DNA of 64,000 bases from assembly GCF_029852145.1 (NCBI RefSeq), contig NC_079971.1:19556667-19620666 (forward strand), written 5' to 3'. Source of the DNA: Microplitis mediator. Taxonomy: Eukaryota > Arthropoda > Insecta > Hymenoptera > Braconidae. Positions 1 through 15,582 of this stretch are shown one piece after another; the stretch's first letter is position 1; each line of letters starts with the position of its first letter. A program made the position numbers and the translations under genes. A model generated the notes under the pieces. The model saw nothing but the letters and a program-made list of their open reading frames with translations. It was not told the origin of the DNA and did not search any database.

Positions 1-3512
<3,512 letters not shown>

Positions 3513-4839
3513 GAGATATTTTTGAATAAATGAATTTAAAAAAAAAATGTAATTTGAAAAAAATTCATTCAATGAAATTAAATTTATTCGCTGGATATTC
3601 GTAGGAGACACGTCTATTTCAATCGGTTCAAGAATTTGAACTGACTCATTTCAATAATGATACACTTATAAATTGCCATAGAGAATTGTGTGTATTTGTA
3701 TTTCGATTATTAGTGTTACGTTTGTGAGCTTTACATTTTGCTAATTAATATTTTTTCTAGTATGTTCCACTGCAACTAGTAAACTTCATGAATATTTTAA
3801 ATGAAATCGATTCATAAGAAAAAAAAATATTGTGCAAGTTCACAATAGCTGAAAAAAACATTTTTTTCTTTCAAATATTAATTTTAAAAAAACTGTCATC
3901 TGGCAGACAGAACCAAGAGTAGATTTATCTAAAGACGTTCTAAAAGTTATGTAAATTTTGTAATTTCATAAGGAACTAGCGTAATATTTTACGCGCAAGC
4001 GCGCGCGTGTCGTTTTTTATATATTTATTTTAATGTTGTTTTTTGTGTCGTTTGTATATATTTTTTTGCTTTCAACCAATCACGTTACGAATAGTTTGGC
4101 TTCACATATGTTTCATCTAAATTTTATTATAGGAATAGGATAGGATAAAATGTATATTTTCAAATTATGATGTAGCAAGATCAAAAAACTTATTTAATTG
4201 GCTACAAAATGAAGCTAACAGAATAAGATAATATGAAGTGCATAAGTAATCAGTCATTAAAACCATATTTAGAAATTTTTTTGATTTTGTTCATACTTTT
4301 AAGACTATTTAATTATTGGAAGACATGGTCAAAACATAAAGTTTAAGGATAAAAATTAATGTTTATTAGAAAAGTTTCAAGATACTTTTTACAGACATGT
4401 CTATGAATGATAATTTTAAAGTTATATGAACTTTAACAATGAAAAACTGATTTTTTTTTTAAATCGTGGAAATTTCAAATAACCATAACTTCTAAACTAA
4501 TCGACCGATTTAGCGCATTTCGAACTTGTAGAATAATAGATAATCACCTATAGAATAAGTAGAGAAAATTTAGTTAGGATCCGATACGAACTATAGGTGC
4601 TATCGTGATGGTTATGGAAAAATTCTTTGAAAAATTGACCGTGAGGACAAATAGAAAAGCTAGATTTAAAAAAAACTACCTAAAAGAACAGTTAAAAAAG
4701 AGAAAAGAGAAGAATGCGCAAAAACTAATTCCCACATCTTTAAAATACGTGACATACAATAATATTTTAGACACATTTTAGTACATTATATTTTGATTTA
4801 TCCGGAAAAAATAACATCAAATGTTATTTTTTCGACTTT

Positions 4840-5250
4840 TCAATGCCTGTAGCTTTTGAACTAATTAACCGATTTTGACGTTTGAGGTGGCAATCGGCGC
4901 GTTTTATTGGATTCTAAAGCTGATTGAATTTTGAAATCGATCGGGTCAGTCGTTTCGAAAATATTTGGAAAAAACAGTTTTTCACCATTTCTTCCTCCAA
5001 CGATATCGCTCAAACCCATGAACCGATTGAGGTGGTTAAGACGGCGATCGATGCGTTTTATTAAGTTCTAGAGCTGATTAGATTTTGAAGTCGATCGTTC
5101 AAGTCGTTTCTGAGAAATAAAAAAAAAACTAAAAAAAAAAAAAATTTTTTTTTTTTCATAATTCGCAAATATTTTCGAGTCTACTTGATCAAATGATCTA
5201 AATTTTTAGAAAAGTTAATGACTAAAAAGCTCTTTCGATTGCCGCCTTAA
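4840..5250 (+). repeat. Degraded fragment of the 154-bp-unit repeat family
   Basis: Shares the blocks 'TTTTATTGGATTCTAAAGCTG', 'AAATCGATCGG..CAGTCGTTTC', 'ACGATATCGCTC' and 'GCTCTTTCGATTGCCGCC' with copy 1, at clearly lower identity and without the CA tract. Confidence 0.6.
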
Positions 5251-5509
5251 TTCATTCTTTTATATAATTAACCTACTTTATTAATAAAATGTCAAAACAA
5301 AAATTCTACTGTTTGAACTTAGCGTCTTGTAAAAATGATCGCTGTAGAGATTTTCAATATGAGAGAAATTCTCATGTAGAGATGGAACAATGTGAAAATA
5401 ATCTTCTGTTGAGTTGTTGCAATGTAAAAATTTGTCTGTAGAGTTGATTCGTGTAGGGAAAAACTTTGTGAAGTTTTATAATGTAGAGAAATTGTCTATA
5501 GGGATGCAC

Positions 5510-6100
5510 CACACCGGTTTAAACTCTTTTTAATTACCAAGTATTGAAATAAATAGATTGATCTATATCATTCAAATTACATTTAAATTATGCCAGAAAA
5601 AAGACTATTGTATTTATTTTCTTTAAATAAATTAATACTTTAATTATTCTGTCACTAAATATGACTGAATGTCATTGAATATATGGCTATATTATTTATA
5701 TCGCGTTACTTATTCCAAAACGACAGATTTTTATACTCCCTTTTGGTTTTCGGAAGCTTCTCAAAGCCAAAAAAGTGTGCATAGAAAAAAAAGGATTCAT
5801 TAACACAAAAAATCTTTACTCGCCAAAAAAAAATTTTTACTTACCTCAAGAAATACTTTGCATCGTGAATTGAACACAAAAATTTATTCAGAACTAGAAA
5901 AAATTACGTGGTGCAAGGAATTATTTCTTGACCAAAAAAATCTTTTCTCGCCCCAAGACAATTTTTGGATTTAATTGATAGTGCATAAAATTTCTTGGTG
6001 CAAATTAAAATTTTTTGCGGCAAGAAAAACTTTTTTTCTGCGCTTTCTATAAATTTAGTAGTGACATTTGGGCAGTCACGTAGTGACTGCAGGTTGCTCG
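5510..6100 (+). repeat. Dispersed repeat with nested MITE, copy 1
   Basis: Closely matches 60745-61335 in direct orientation: shared blocks include CTGTCACTAAATATGACTGA, TTATATCGCGTTACTTATTC and the end block AGTCACGTAGTGACTGCAGG. A MITE with AGAAAAAAAAGGATT and CTTTTTTTCTGCG ends is nested at about 5779-6042 in both copies, so it was part of the element before dispersal. Confidence 0.75.
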
Positions 6101-6669
6101 TTATAATTATTTATCAATGATAACTTTTTTACTTGAAATTTTCTTTTTTTTTAATTATAAAAATGCATTAATCAATTAAAGTGAGCGACTAATGACACTG
6201 ATCTCATTTAGGACCTATTACCTTAAAACAAAATTTATCGAAAATTGCGACGAGGTCTTCTATAATATCTATTATCTGAAAGAAATATACCTAAAAATAT
6301 GGTCACTGGATCGTTAAATTAAAAAAATACAACATATTATATAATATATATTTATTTTTCATGAGAATTTATCATATACTTTTCTTAAGATATTCGGAAC
6401 AATGTACATCGCGTGAAAACGTTAACATTCAAGACATTAGCCTACTACTTCTCTTAATTGACAAAATAAAATAATAATAATAAAAATAAATCAGTTGTTT
6501 TTAATAACTAATAATAAATCGATTAGAATTATCTTAAACGCGATCTTATAAATAGTGTAGAATTTACAATCCTTAAACAAAATTAAAAAATAATTGCGGC
6601 TCTAATCAATAAATAAAAATAAATTAATTAAACAAAAAAGTTGAAATATAAACAAATAGTAATGAAAGC

Positions 6670-9600
6670 TTACATACTGAAAAGCGACTTTAAATCGTCC
6701 AGCGATAGTTTAGTCGAGCCTTTTTTGGCGCCACCTAATACTGAAGCAGCAAGTGCCATTTTCTTTTCTTGTAACTGTTGAATACGTTCCTCAATAGTAT
6801 CAGTACAAATTATTTTATATATATAGACATTTTTCTTTTGCCCAAAACGATAGATACGATCTTGAGCTTGAGATTCTAATTGAGGGTTCCAATGAATGTC
6901 GACTAGAAGTAGATGGTTTCCACCAACGAGATTTAATCCAACACCTCCGGCGCAAAGTGACAGCAAAAGAATTTTCGGATTTCCTCTAGCATTGAACGAA
7001 TCCACAATTCCTTGACGATTTTTAACTGCTACTTGTCCAGAAAACATTTCATAAGTTGCTCCAGGTATTTTGCTTAAATTGTCACCGATTGTTTTAAGGA
7101 ACGTAGTCCATTGAGAAACAATAATTAACTTTTCCCGCTTCTCTAAAATATCATGGGCAAGTTTTATAATTACAGATAACTTTGAGCTGCAGCGATCTGA
7201 ATTAAACACTGGGTTTTCTGATGTCAAGAGATGTTCAGAGACCCGCTCATCTACTCCTATCTCTCCATCTTCGTCATCATTCCCCCCCTGGTCTGAAGTA
7301 CTGTGGGAAATATCCAAGCGAGCCATTTGGGTAATGAGATCATCATTGTCTAGTTTTTCTTCAATTCCATTCATTTCAATCTCTTCCTTGTCTAACATGG
7401 CATGGATCAGTGATGGATGGCAGCATATCTGTCTAAGTCTCAACAGAAGGACTAAAATTTGATGTGACTTGACATCAGCATGACGAGCTAACAATTGTTG
7501 CTGAGCTTTATTAAATTTAGCATTGTGGTAATTTTGAGATTTATTATAATTAGCAGCACCTAGTTGGTACAAAGTTTCTTTTTCCGCTCGTTGATGTAAG
7601 AACTGAGCGAAAATAGTACGTGAGTACATCATCACTTTATCGTATACAAGGCGTTCATCTTTATCTAATGACACTTTAATAATATCGGTGTGTTTTTCCG
7701 GTAGAGAATCAATCTCACCTTTCATTGTAAGTTCTTGTTTAGTCCGACGAAGCATTAAAGTTTTCATTACCGTGGCAAGTCTTTCAACGCCAGCATCACT
7801 TTTATTTTCTACCCAACGTTTCCAAACTCGTATGTCATCAAATGGTGAACATTTTAAAAATTTAAGAATCGCAAATAAATCCATTTCTTTATTATGAATT
7901 GGAGTTCCTGTTAGTGCCCATCGTTTATGAGTTTTTAATTGACAAACTGCTTCACAAGCTTGGCTCTTATGATTACGAATCGCGTGAGCTTCATCTAATA
8001 TCACGCGTTTCCATGTAATTTGATAAATCTGCCCATTATTTTTCGACTCGCGCACTAATAAGTTGTAAGTTGTGATGACCATGTCGTTACGGGCAAGACG
8101 CCTGGGTGCTTTTTCACGATTAGTGCCATGATATACCTCAGTAACAAGTACGCCACGTTTACAGCGATTATCTACTTCATTTTTCCACTGGTTAATCAAT
8201 GAAGCCGGACATACAACGAGTGTTCCCCCTTTATACTTTGATTGCCTTCCTTTACTCAACCATTCATCGTCATCATTGTCATCGTTCTCCTCATCGCTTG
8301 AATCATCTGCCAGAGTTTTTATCACCAATGAAATCATCGTAAGAGTTTTGCCCAATCCCATATCATCAGCAAGAACGCCACCACGTGGCTTTTGTTTCTC
8401 ACGCCATAGCAACCAGGCTAAGGCATGCTGTTGATGAGGCATAAGTCGGATCACGAGCCCTCTTGGGTCTTCAGCTCGATGGTCCTCGGCAGGTCGCGAT
8501 TCAAGAGACCCATGGAGATGCTCTAAACGTTCGATCGTCAGCGCCTGTTCATTTTTAAATGTCTCCAATGCTTTTTTTCCAAGTCCATCTATAATTGTAC
8601 TTGCAGTAGGTTTCAACATTTGTGCACGATTGAATTTTTGGTAATAGTTTAAGTTTTCTCCTGATGAATTGTGACTGTGGTGAAGATTGGGGTTGTCATG
8701 CAAAGAATTATCTTTGTCAGAAGATAGATTGTGACTCAAATCTGTTGATGCAATACTTGAATTACTTTCTTCAGTTTCCTCTAATAGACTCATTTGCCTT
8801 TTGTACTCGTCTATCTGTTCTTGGTTTTTTGCCATCGATATTCTAAGTTTTTTTCCTTTATCAGGGAGAGTCTCAACGTTTACTTGCATCAATAATATCT
8901 GGAACATTTGTTCAATAGTCATTTTAAATAATTAGAAATAAAATTAATTAAAACGTTTCATATAATCTTCAACAGCCAAATTTTAGAACCTTCTGAAAGT
9001 TATATTTATTTTCAAAGTTATAAAAAAAAAAAAAAGTGATTGATGTTTTGCAAATATCTCTGTAAATATCAAGTTACCCGAAAAATTGCAAGGTGTAAGG
9101 TAAATGTCCCAATACCGGAACGATTTGACAATCATTATGTTATATTTTAACTCGAACGCGATGAAATTAAACAAAACTTTCTTTATTTAAAACCTTAATC
9201 TCTTAGTTAGAAAATAGAATATAAAATAGATTTTAGAATATATCCGAAATATGAAAAAAAAAATGTTAATTATAGCAATAGTCACGGATTCACGACTTTT
9301 TCATGTCTCTTAAAGGTTTTGCTAAGAAATCAGTCAATGGTCTTAAGCTTATAGAAAATGTATAGAATTTTCAATAATTTTTTTTTTTGTATACCCTGGT
9401 GAAAATTTTTCGGACTTCTGTCTGAAAAACTCAGTTCTAGAGTTCTAAAGACTTTTTCGGACAAAAGTCCGAAAAATTTTCACCAGGGTATGCATCTCGA
9501 ATGACATGAAATTCAAGAAAACATATTAACAATATGAAAAAAATAGTATTATTATATTAATGTTACTGTTCGTCTATTGGTACACCTAAATGAACCCGTG

Positions 9601-12600
9601 CCCAGTACTGGAACAGCCAGTCATATTAATGTTATTAATGTTATCGATAGACATTGACGATGAGTTTTATTGACTGGTTAAATCAAGTGCAATATTAATT
9701 ATCACTGGAGCCCTAATATTTAATGCAGTATGTATGATTGTTATGAAAAATGCATTACATATAAATAAACTCTAATTTAAATCATAAAAAATAAATTTTT
9801 GTGTCAAGTTTTTTTTTTTTAATTATTTTTATAGTATACCCTCAAATGATTTATTTTGTTTCTATTCTTCAGTTCAAAATATTTGTTTTCATTAAATATT
9901 TAATCATTTAAAAATTTTAAATACATTTTACATTATGAGTGTGATATAGCAGACAACAGACAATTTGAAATTATTAATAAATCCAGTAAATAATTAATAA
10001 AATAAAATTTCAAAAAATGCGCATTCAAAAAATTTTAAAATCAATGGTCCTTTTTTTATAAATATTATTTTTTGAATTATTTATCTTTTTTATTTATAAT
10101 TTTAAAGTTATCTGATGTCTGCTACATTCACACTCGATTTACATTAATATTATTTAATAATTGTTAATATTTTCACTATGAATAAATACAAAAAATAACC
10201 AATTTTATTTACTGTTCCGGTATTAGGACAACCGAATTCCCGCATTGGGACAAGGCTACTTCAGCGTTACAGTATTGGATCTTTTGGGTGTCATAGAAAA
10301 AATTTTTTTTTTTATATTGAATTTAAGAAAAATGAACTAATTTGATTATTTTTGAATAGGCAAATGTCTATTCTATATGACGTAATAAATTATTTTGGTT
10401 TATAATCTATTTGAATATCTTTAAAACGATAAAAGTCACTAGTATACCCTTCGTGGTTCCGGTATTGGGACATTAACCTTATTTCTTGTAGCACTTTAAA
10501 TTCTCTACAAAAAAGATGTCTTATGCTTTTATTGAAAACTCGATATTTATTGAGATAGTCGAAGTTGAAAATGCAATGAGTTCCTTTGGATCCAATATGA
10601 CCAGAGAGGATAGATAACAATTGAAAATAATTAAGCATAAAATTTAAAAAAATTACCTTCGATCTTTCGATTTCTGATAAGAGCCGTTTGATTTCTTTTT
10701 TCAGCTGACTTTTATTAAGAATTTTGGGTATTGATCTCTTGGGTGGTATTTTTTGCTCGTCATCGGTAGCTGGAGCTGACTTATCTTTAAATAAAATTAA
10801 CTAAATTAATTAAAATGCAATATAATAAACAATGCACGATACTGAAGTTAGCCGACGTCTAATAATCTTTTGATTTTTTTAAAAACGATCAATTTAAAGA
10901 AAAACAAAAATATTTTTAAAAATTGCACTTATAGTTTTTTTAATTTTCTACATGAGCATATTTTTAGTTTTTTTTTTTTTTTAATTAAATCGTTGAAATA
11001 AAAATTCGAAAACTTTTAATTGTCTGCTAACTTCTGGCTCATAAAAATTTTTTAAAAAATTATTTTTAAAAAGAAATATTACCAGACTCAATATCAATAA
11101 TCTCAGGCTGAGTATCTTTTTGATGAACACTATCTTCTTCAACGATGTCATATTCATCATATTCAACCTTACTGTTATCATTGCTACTTATTATTTCACT
11201 TGACGAATTAATAGATTTATGAGAAATGTTTCTATCAATATTCTGCTTCTTTTTTGATATTTTAATATCATTGGAATTATGATCTTCATGACTAATATCA
11301 GCACTGGTATCTATCGTTGTATTCTTGCCGCTATCAATACTGTTACTCTTTTCGTTACATTTATCCTCTGTTTTGTGATTTTCATCTTCATCATCATCGT
11401 CATCACTGACTAGAACTAAGGCTTTCTTTTTCTTATTAATATATTTTCTGGTTTTACTATTTTTCACACTGTAGTCTTCATGATCTTCATTATCTTCCCG
11501 ATCACTCAATGATGAATTAGATTTTTTTTCACCATCATTTATTTTATTTCCAACTTGATCTTCAGTTCCAGTTACATCAACATCTGATTCACTGTCCTCA
11601 GTCTCTGATGGAGTGGATTGCACTCGGCTGACGTTAAAAATACTACGACGTATTGCCTTGATGATACTTGTATCTGCTGGATTTTTATCTTCATCATCGG
11701 TTAAACTAAAAACGAATAAATTTTTAAATTACATGTTGAAATTTTAAAAAATATCAATAATATCAATTCCTCAAAGGTTATCAATAACATGGTAGCATTC
11801 CAATGATATTTTTTGAACTCACTTAACAAATTAAGACACTGACAAAATTTTACCCAAGTACCACATGCTTGAGCAAGATTCTAGTGCCAGTGCTTTGAGC
11901 AATATCCCTAGTGTTTTTTTCTACGTATGGGTCTTGCGCAAGATCGTGTAGCAAGAAATCGTCATCAAGACTTGTGCATGACTTGCTCAAGACATTGTAC
12001 AGAAAAATATTGAGGACATCTTAGATACGGTCCAGTTTAAAAGTTTCTGGCGCATTTCTTGCTCCAGTAACTTACGGCAGATTCTTACGCATGGATTTCT
12101 CAAGATCTGTTCAAGGTTCAAGGTCAATTTTGAACCTTAAGCAGATCTTGAGCAAGCAATGTGCAACTATTTTCAACTATAGTCTTCCTCCAGAATTGAG
12201 TTATAATCTGGCACGAATTTCTTGTGTAAGGCTTGCACTAGACTTGCTTTTGAAATCTAGCCACAAGTATCTGCAGCAAGACACATAGGTAGGAAAAGAC
12301 ACTAACGTCTATCGAACTTGAGACCAGGCTTGCTCAAGCCTTGAACTTTTCGTGTTGTTTTTTTATTTTCATTCCCCGAAAACGTTGCAATCTTCAGATA
12401 CATAATACAGTCGGCTACCCGTCATAAGCTTCTTCCCCTCAATCGAAAATTACTGAGTCCAAACAGTTTTCCCCAATTGACCACTCTAAGGAGTTTCCTA
12501 CCAAAGAACCCGTCATAAGCCTCCGTTAAAATTGTCAAAATTATAAACTAACAATAGGAAAAAATAGAAAGATTAATGATGACAATTTACTATCTGCGTT

Positions 12601-13339
12601 TCGCGGATAATAATTTAATCATTATTAAGTAAAATATAATTTATTGTTCATAATTATAATCATGAATTAAATTTAAAGCTTCTGTTACAATTGAAAAGTT
12701 TTATCGAGCATTATGTTTATCAATAAAATTATTATTTTTATTATCACTGTAATCAATACCGTTACCATTATAATTTTTTGCATTATAATTATTATTTGTG
12801 TGAAAATATGAGTATTTATTTTAGCGCTGTAAACACCAGAAAAATCGGGATGGTCGCGTAGGTATCAAAACATAAATATGACGTTTAAAATCATATAAAA
12901 TAAAACAGGCTTATAACGAATAGTCGAGAACAAAACTAAACGCCCAGTAGTGAGAAGACAAATTCCCAGAAAAATCCTCTACGTCCCTTAGATCAGGCTT
13001 ATGACGCGTAGTCGACTGTAAACAAACTTAATATTGATAAAAAAAAAAATTTTTTAATGACAGGATTTGTCAGCATTTCTGTGAATATTTAAAAACTAAT
13101 TTAATTGATAAATAAATAACTTAACAAAATAAAAATACTAATTTTAAAAGATTAAATAAAAGACTACCAGTAAATAATTATAAAATATAATAATAATTTA
13201 TGTCTCACCTCTCGTCGTCGGTTTCCTGGATTAATTGGTTACTGAACCGAGTACATTTATTATAACGAGACTTTGAATCATCAATTACCTGATCATCATC
13301 AGATGAATAAATAGTGATTGAGCTATCCAAGCCCGCCAT
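6670..13339 (-). CDS. TTF2: Transcription termination factor 2 / lodestar-like SNF2 ATPase
   Basis: Four exons join in frame: 13339-13209 (ATG, donor phase 2), 11705-11083 (phase 1), 10784-10657 (phase 0) and 8898-6670 (stop), giving 1036 residues, close to the size of Drosophila lodestar. The N-terminal half is acidic and low-complexity (SDDDDDEDEN). The last exon opens with a coiled-coil-like segment after LPDKGKKL, then a full SNF2 motor: Walker A MGLGKT near residue 472, DEAH near 595, and helicase C-terminal motifs GGVGLNLVGG and QDRIYRFGQ near 945-975. It ends in LDDLKSLFSM, like family members. TTF2 uses ATP to strip RNA polymerase II and transcripts from DNA, notably at mitosis. The 8.9-10.7 kb and 11.7-13.2 kb introns are full of MITEs. 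Exons 1-3 are predicted from splice signals and phase. Confidence 0.85.
9394..9488. mobile_element. About 95-bp hairpin MITE (CCCTGGTGAAAATTTTTCGG termini), in TTF2 intron
   Basis: Terminal inverted repeats CCCTGGTGAAAATTTTTCGG and its reverse complement enclose a short imperfectly self-complementary centre, so nearly the whole element folds back. A second copy (58469-58573) interrupts another transposon whose uninterrupted form is also in this window. Confidence 0.85.
9937..10135. mobile_element. About 200-bp MITE with GAGTGTGA...TCACACTC termini, in TTF2 intron
   Basis: Ends in GAGTGTGATATAGCAGACAA and TGTCTGCTACATTCACACTC and is self-complementary through most of its length. A cleaner copy lies at 20439-20640 and a degenerate one at 13741-13918. 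Confidence 0.85.
10837..11040. mobile_element. About 205-bp MITE with ACTGAAGTTAGC...GCTAACTTC termini, in TTF2 intron
   Basis: Inverted termini ACTGAAGTTAGCCGACGTCT and TTGTCTGCTAACTTCTGG, and an internal 'AAAAATTGCACTT' opposite 'ACATGAGCATAT'. Related copies lie at 15210-15405 and inside both arms of the large inverted repeat (21803-22010, 56834-57041). Confidence 0.85.
12408..13018. mobile_element. 611-bp MITE with CAGTCGGCTACCCGTCATAA termini and TA target site
   Basis: Flanked by TA on both sides. Ends CAGTCGGCTACCCGTCATAA and TTATGACGCGTAGTCGACTG are inverted repeats, and there is no coding capacity. TA duplication and CAGT ends fit a non-autonomous Tc1/mariner-type (pogo-like) element; that class call is inference. 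It sits in TTF2 intron 1. Other copies: 58401-59134, and a broken one at 62640-63357. Confidence 0.85.
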
Positions 13340-13740
13340 CACTATTTTTTTTTTTAATTTAATTGCTGATTATTATTTTTTATTGACAAGCTTTAGACGA
13401 AAACAATAAAATTTTTGTAGGTTTTCAAGCAACAGGTAGACTTCAAGTGACGCTTTGTTGTGCCGGTTGAAACCTGTCCATGTTGTAACTGAAAAAATTT
13501 TAAATTTAGTTTACAATCTTATTGCCATCTATAATTGTCCCACCAAAAGAGTTTCATTTCCTCACGAGGTTGTGACATGTAGGGTAATTTCCGAAATGTA
13601 GAGGTAGCAGCAATTTGGCGCGAAATTTAAAAAGTAAAATTTTTTAATTTCTGCAGAACTGTGTTATTAGTAAATTGTCAAAGTTTTTATTAAAATAAAT
13701 GTAATAATTAAAAAAACGTTTATTTATATAATTAGTAAAT

Positions 13741-13918
13741 GAGTGTTAATGAAACTGACCATTGGGGATTTTCAAATTTTTGAATAAATTAATAAAATGT
13801 AAGTAGAATAAAAATTTAAAAATGCGTATTTAAATAATTGACAAATCAGTGATATTTTCATTAATTAATTAATTTATTTTAAATTTATGAATTGTCACGT
13901 ATCTGCTACATTCACACC
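13741..13918. mobile_element. Degenerate copy of the GAGTGTGA MITE
   Basis: The right end, ATCTGCTACATTCACACC, is well conserved. The left end is only recognisable as GAGTGTTAATG. Internal 'AAAAATGCGTATTTAA' matches the other copies. Confidence 0.6.
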
Positions 13919-14231
13919 TAGAATTAGTAGTAGTAATTTTATATTTTCATTATGAAACAAAAAGTGACCAGGTTACCTGGTTCAATTCACTTTCTTACAT
14001 TTATTAAAAACTTTTATCTATTATTTAGTGTAGCTCTAGGTGTTTACTTGTCATATTTATTTATATAAATTAAAATAAATCTGTTATTATATTAATAAAT
14101 ATTATTAATTATTTTATTAAGCTAATAATTATCTTTCAAACTTGTTTTATTTCATTTTGTGTCTGATCCCGAAGTTTTTCATAATTGATTTAGGCGCAGT
14201 AATTGGGTCGTTCGCAGTAATTGGGTATCAG

Positions 14232-14399
14232 GCGTTTTGAGCACCTGACAAAATATCTCCGGACAAAATATCCCCATGAAAAGAAAGCAAAAATAGTGAA
14301 AAAAGCTAAAAAAACTGACACAAAACTGGAGATATTTTGTCCAGAGATATTTCGTCGGGGATATTTTGTCGGGGATATTTTGTTAGGGGCTCAAAACGC
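14232..14399. mobile_element. 168-bp MITE with GCGTTTTGAGC termini and GATATTTTGTC repeats
   Basis: Ends GCGTTTTGAGCACCTGACAA and GGGGCTCAAAACGC are inverted. 'GATATTTTGTC' is repeated three times near the right end. A larger relative with the same ends occupies intron 3 of the methionine aminopeptidase gene (60268-61560). Confidence 0.75.
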
Positions 14400-15209
14400 A
14401 TGGAACCTAGTAATTGATACGCAGTAATAGGGGCAAGCCACTTTAGGTCCGCAGTAATACATGCATATAGACTTGTCTTTAAAATGCTTATTATTTAAAA
14501 AAAATATTAACTTATCTCATTGTTGATTTTTTTTTTAAGTTAATAATAAGTACAACTTGGGTATAAAAAAAAAAAATTATCGATATTTTGAAATAAACTT
14601 CATTAAATTGTTTTTGAAGTAAGAGCTACAAAAAAGCGCAGTAATACCCACACTTACCCTACCTATTTTTCACCATAAAAAATCGAAAATTGAACTATTG
14701 TTATTTATTTTTGAAATGTTTTTAAATGATATTTAAAAATAAACATTTCCTGTGATTATTTTAGTTTTAAAATAAAAAAAAAGATTTGTTTTGAAATCAT
14801 AAAAATTATTTTATAAATTCTTAATTTATATTAATTGTCCCACTCAAGATATCTTATATTTTTATTCATAAATTTATTCTATTTTTTTTTTTGTTGTTGA
14901 TAAAAAAAATACCATGCTATAAAAAAATGATATAATAAAATTTTCAATACAAAGCATAAAAATTGTTATTTTTCAGCTTTTTAAATTTAAAAAATTAACA
15001 AAGATCACATCCTTTGAATTGATTTAAAATTTATTTAAAGATTTATTTTTCCAGTGACAGGAGTAATCCCTCCTTCTCCCCCAGCCACAAAACGTATCTA
15101 ATTATAATTTAACGTACTTTTTTTTAAAACTTTTTGTTACTTATAATTTAAAATTTTCACCCTAAAAATTAATTCTACACACAAACGAAAATCTTTTTAA
15201 ATTTTAGTC

Positions 15210-15405
15210 TTTCAGAATTAGACAATTTGGAATTTTCGGACTTTTTTTTTCAACAAGTCACATAAAAAAAAATAAAAATAAAAATATGCACATGTAGAAA
15301 ATTAAAAAATCTACAAGTGCAATTTTTCTAAATATTTTTTTTTATAATTTGTCATTTATAAAAAAAATCTAAAAATTATAAGACGCCGCCTAACTGCAGT
15401 ATTAT
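15210..15405. mobile_element. MITE of the ACTGAAGTTAGC family, diverged copy
   Basis: Left end TTCAGAATTAGACAATTTGG, right end GACGCCGCCTAACTGCAGTA. The shared core ATATGCACATGTAGAAAATT facing CTACAAGTGCAATTTT is conserved with the copy at 21803-22010. Confidence 0.7.
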
Positions 15406-15582
15406 GTAAAAATAATTGCAAATATCATGTTAATTAAACTTCTGAATAACAAAATAAATAAATCTTAATTAAATTTAAATTTTTTATTAATTATGTAGTA
15501 AATAACATATGCATTTTAAATTTTGTTAATAAATTTAGCACAATACATTGATACTTGTAAAAAAAAAAAGTTGGTGTATAAA

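Larger units (their letters stand above)
3513..6669. other. Gene-free region between the IR-like gene and TTF2
   Basis: No open frame with coding character on either strand. It contains a degraded relative of the 2030-3082 repeat (about 4840-5250) and a long dispersed repeat (5510-6100) whose second copy lies near 60745-61340. 4440-4700 also has repeat-like sequence. The rest is AT-rich with nothing recognisable. Confidence 0.6.
13340..15582. other. TTF2 5' region and intergenic DNA down to USP5
   Basis: TTF2 5' flank at 13340-13560, then AT-rich sequence with three MITE remnants (13741-13918, 14232-14399, 15210-15405). No supported gene: an open frame at 14221-14427 lies almost entirely within a MITE. 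Confidence 0.6.

Noticed and set aside
14221..14427. 68-residue open frame rich in Lys
   Set aside because: It lies almost wholly inside a MITE with inverted ends at 14232-14399; its apparent composition comes from AAAAT-rich repeat sequence.
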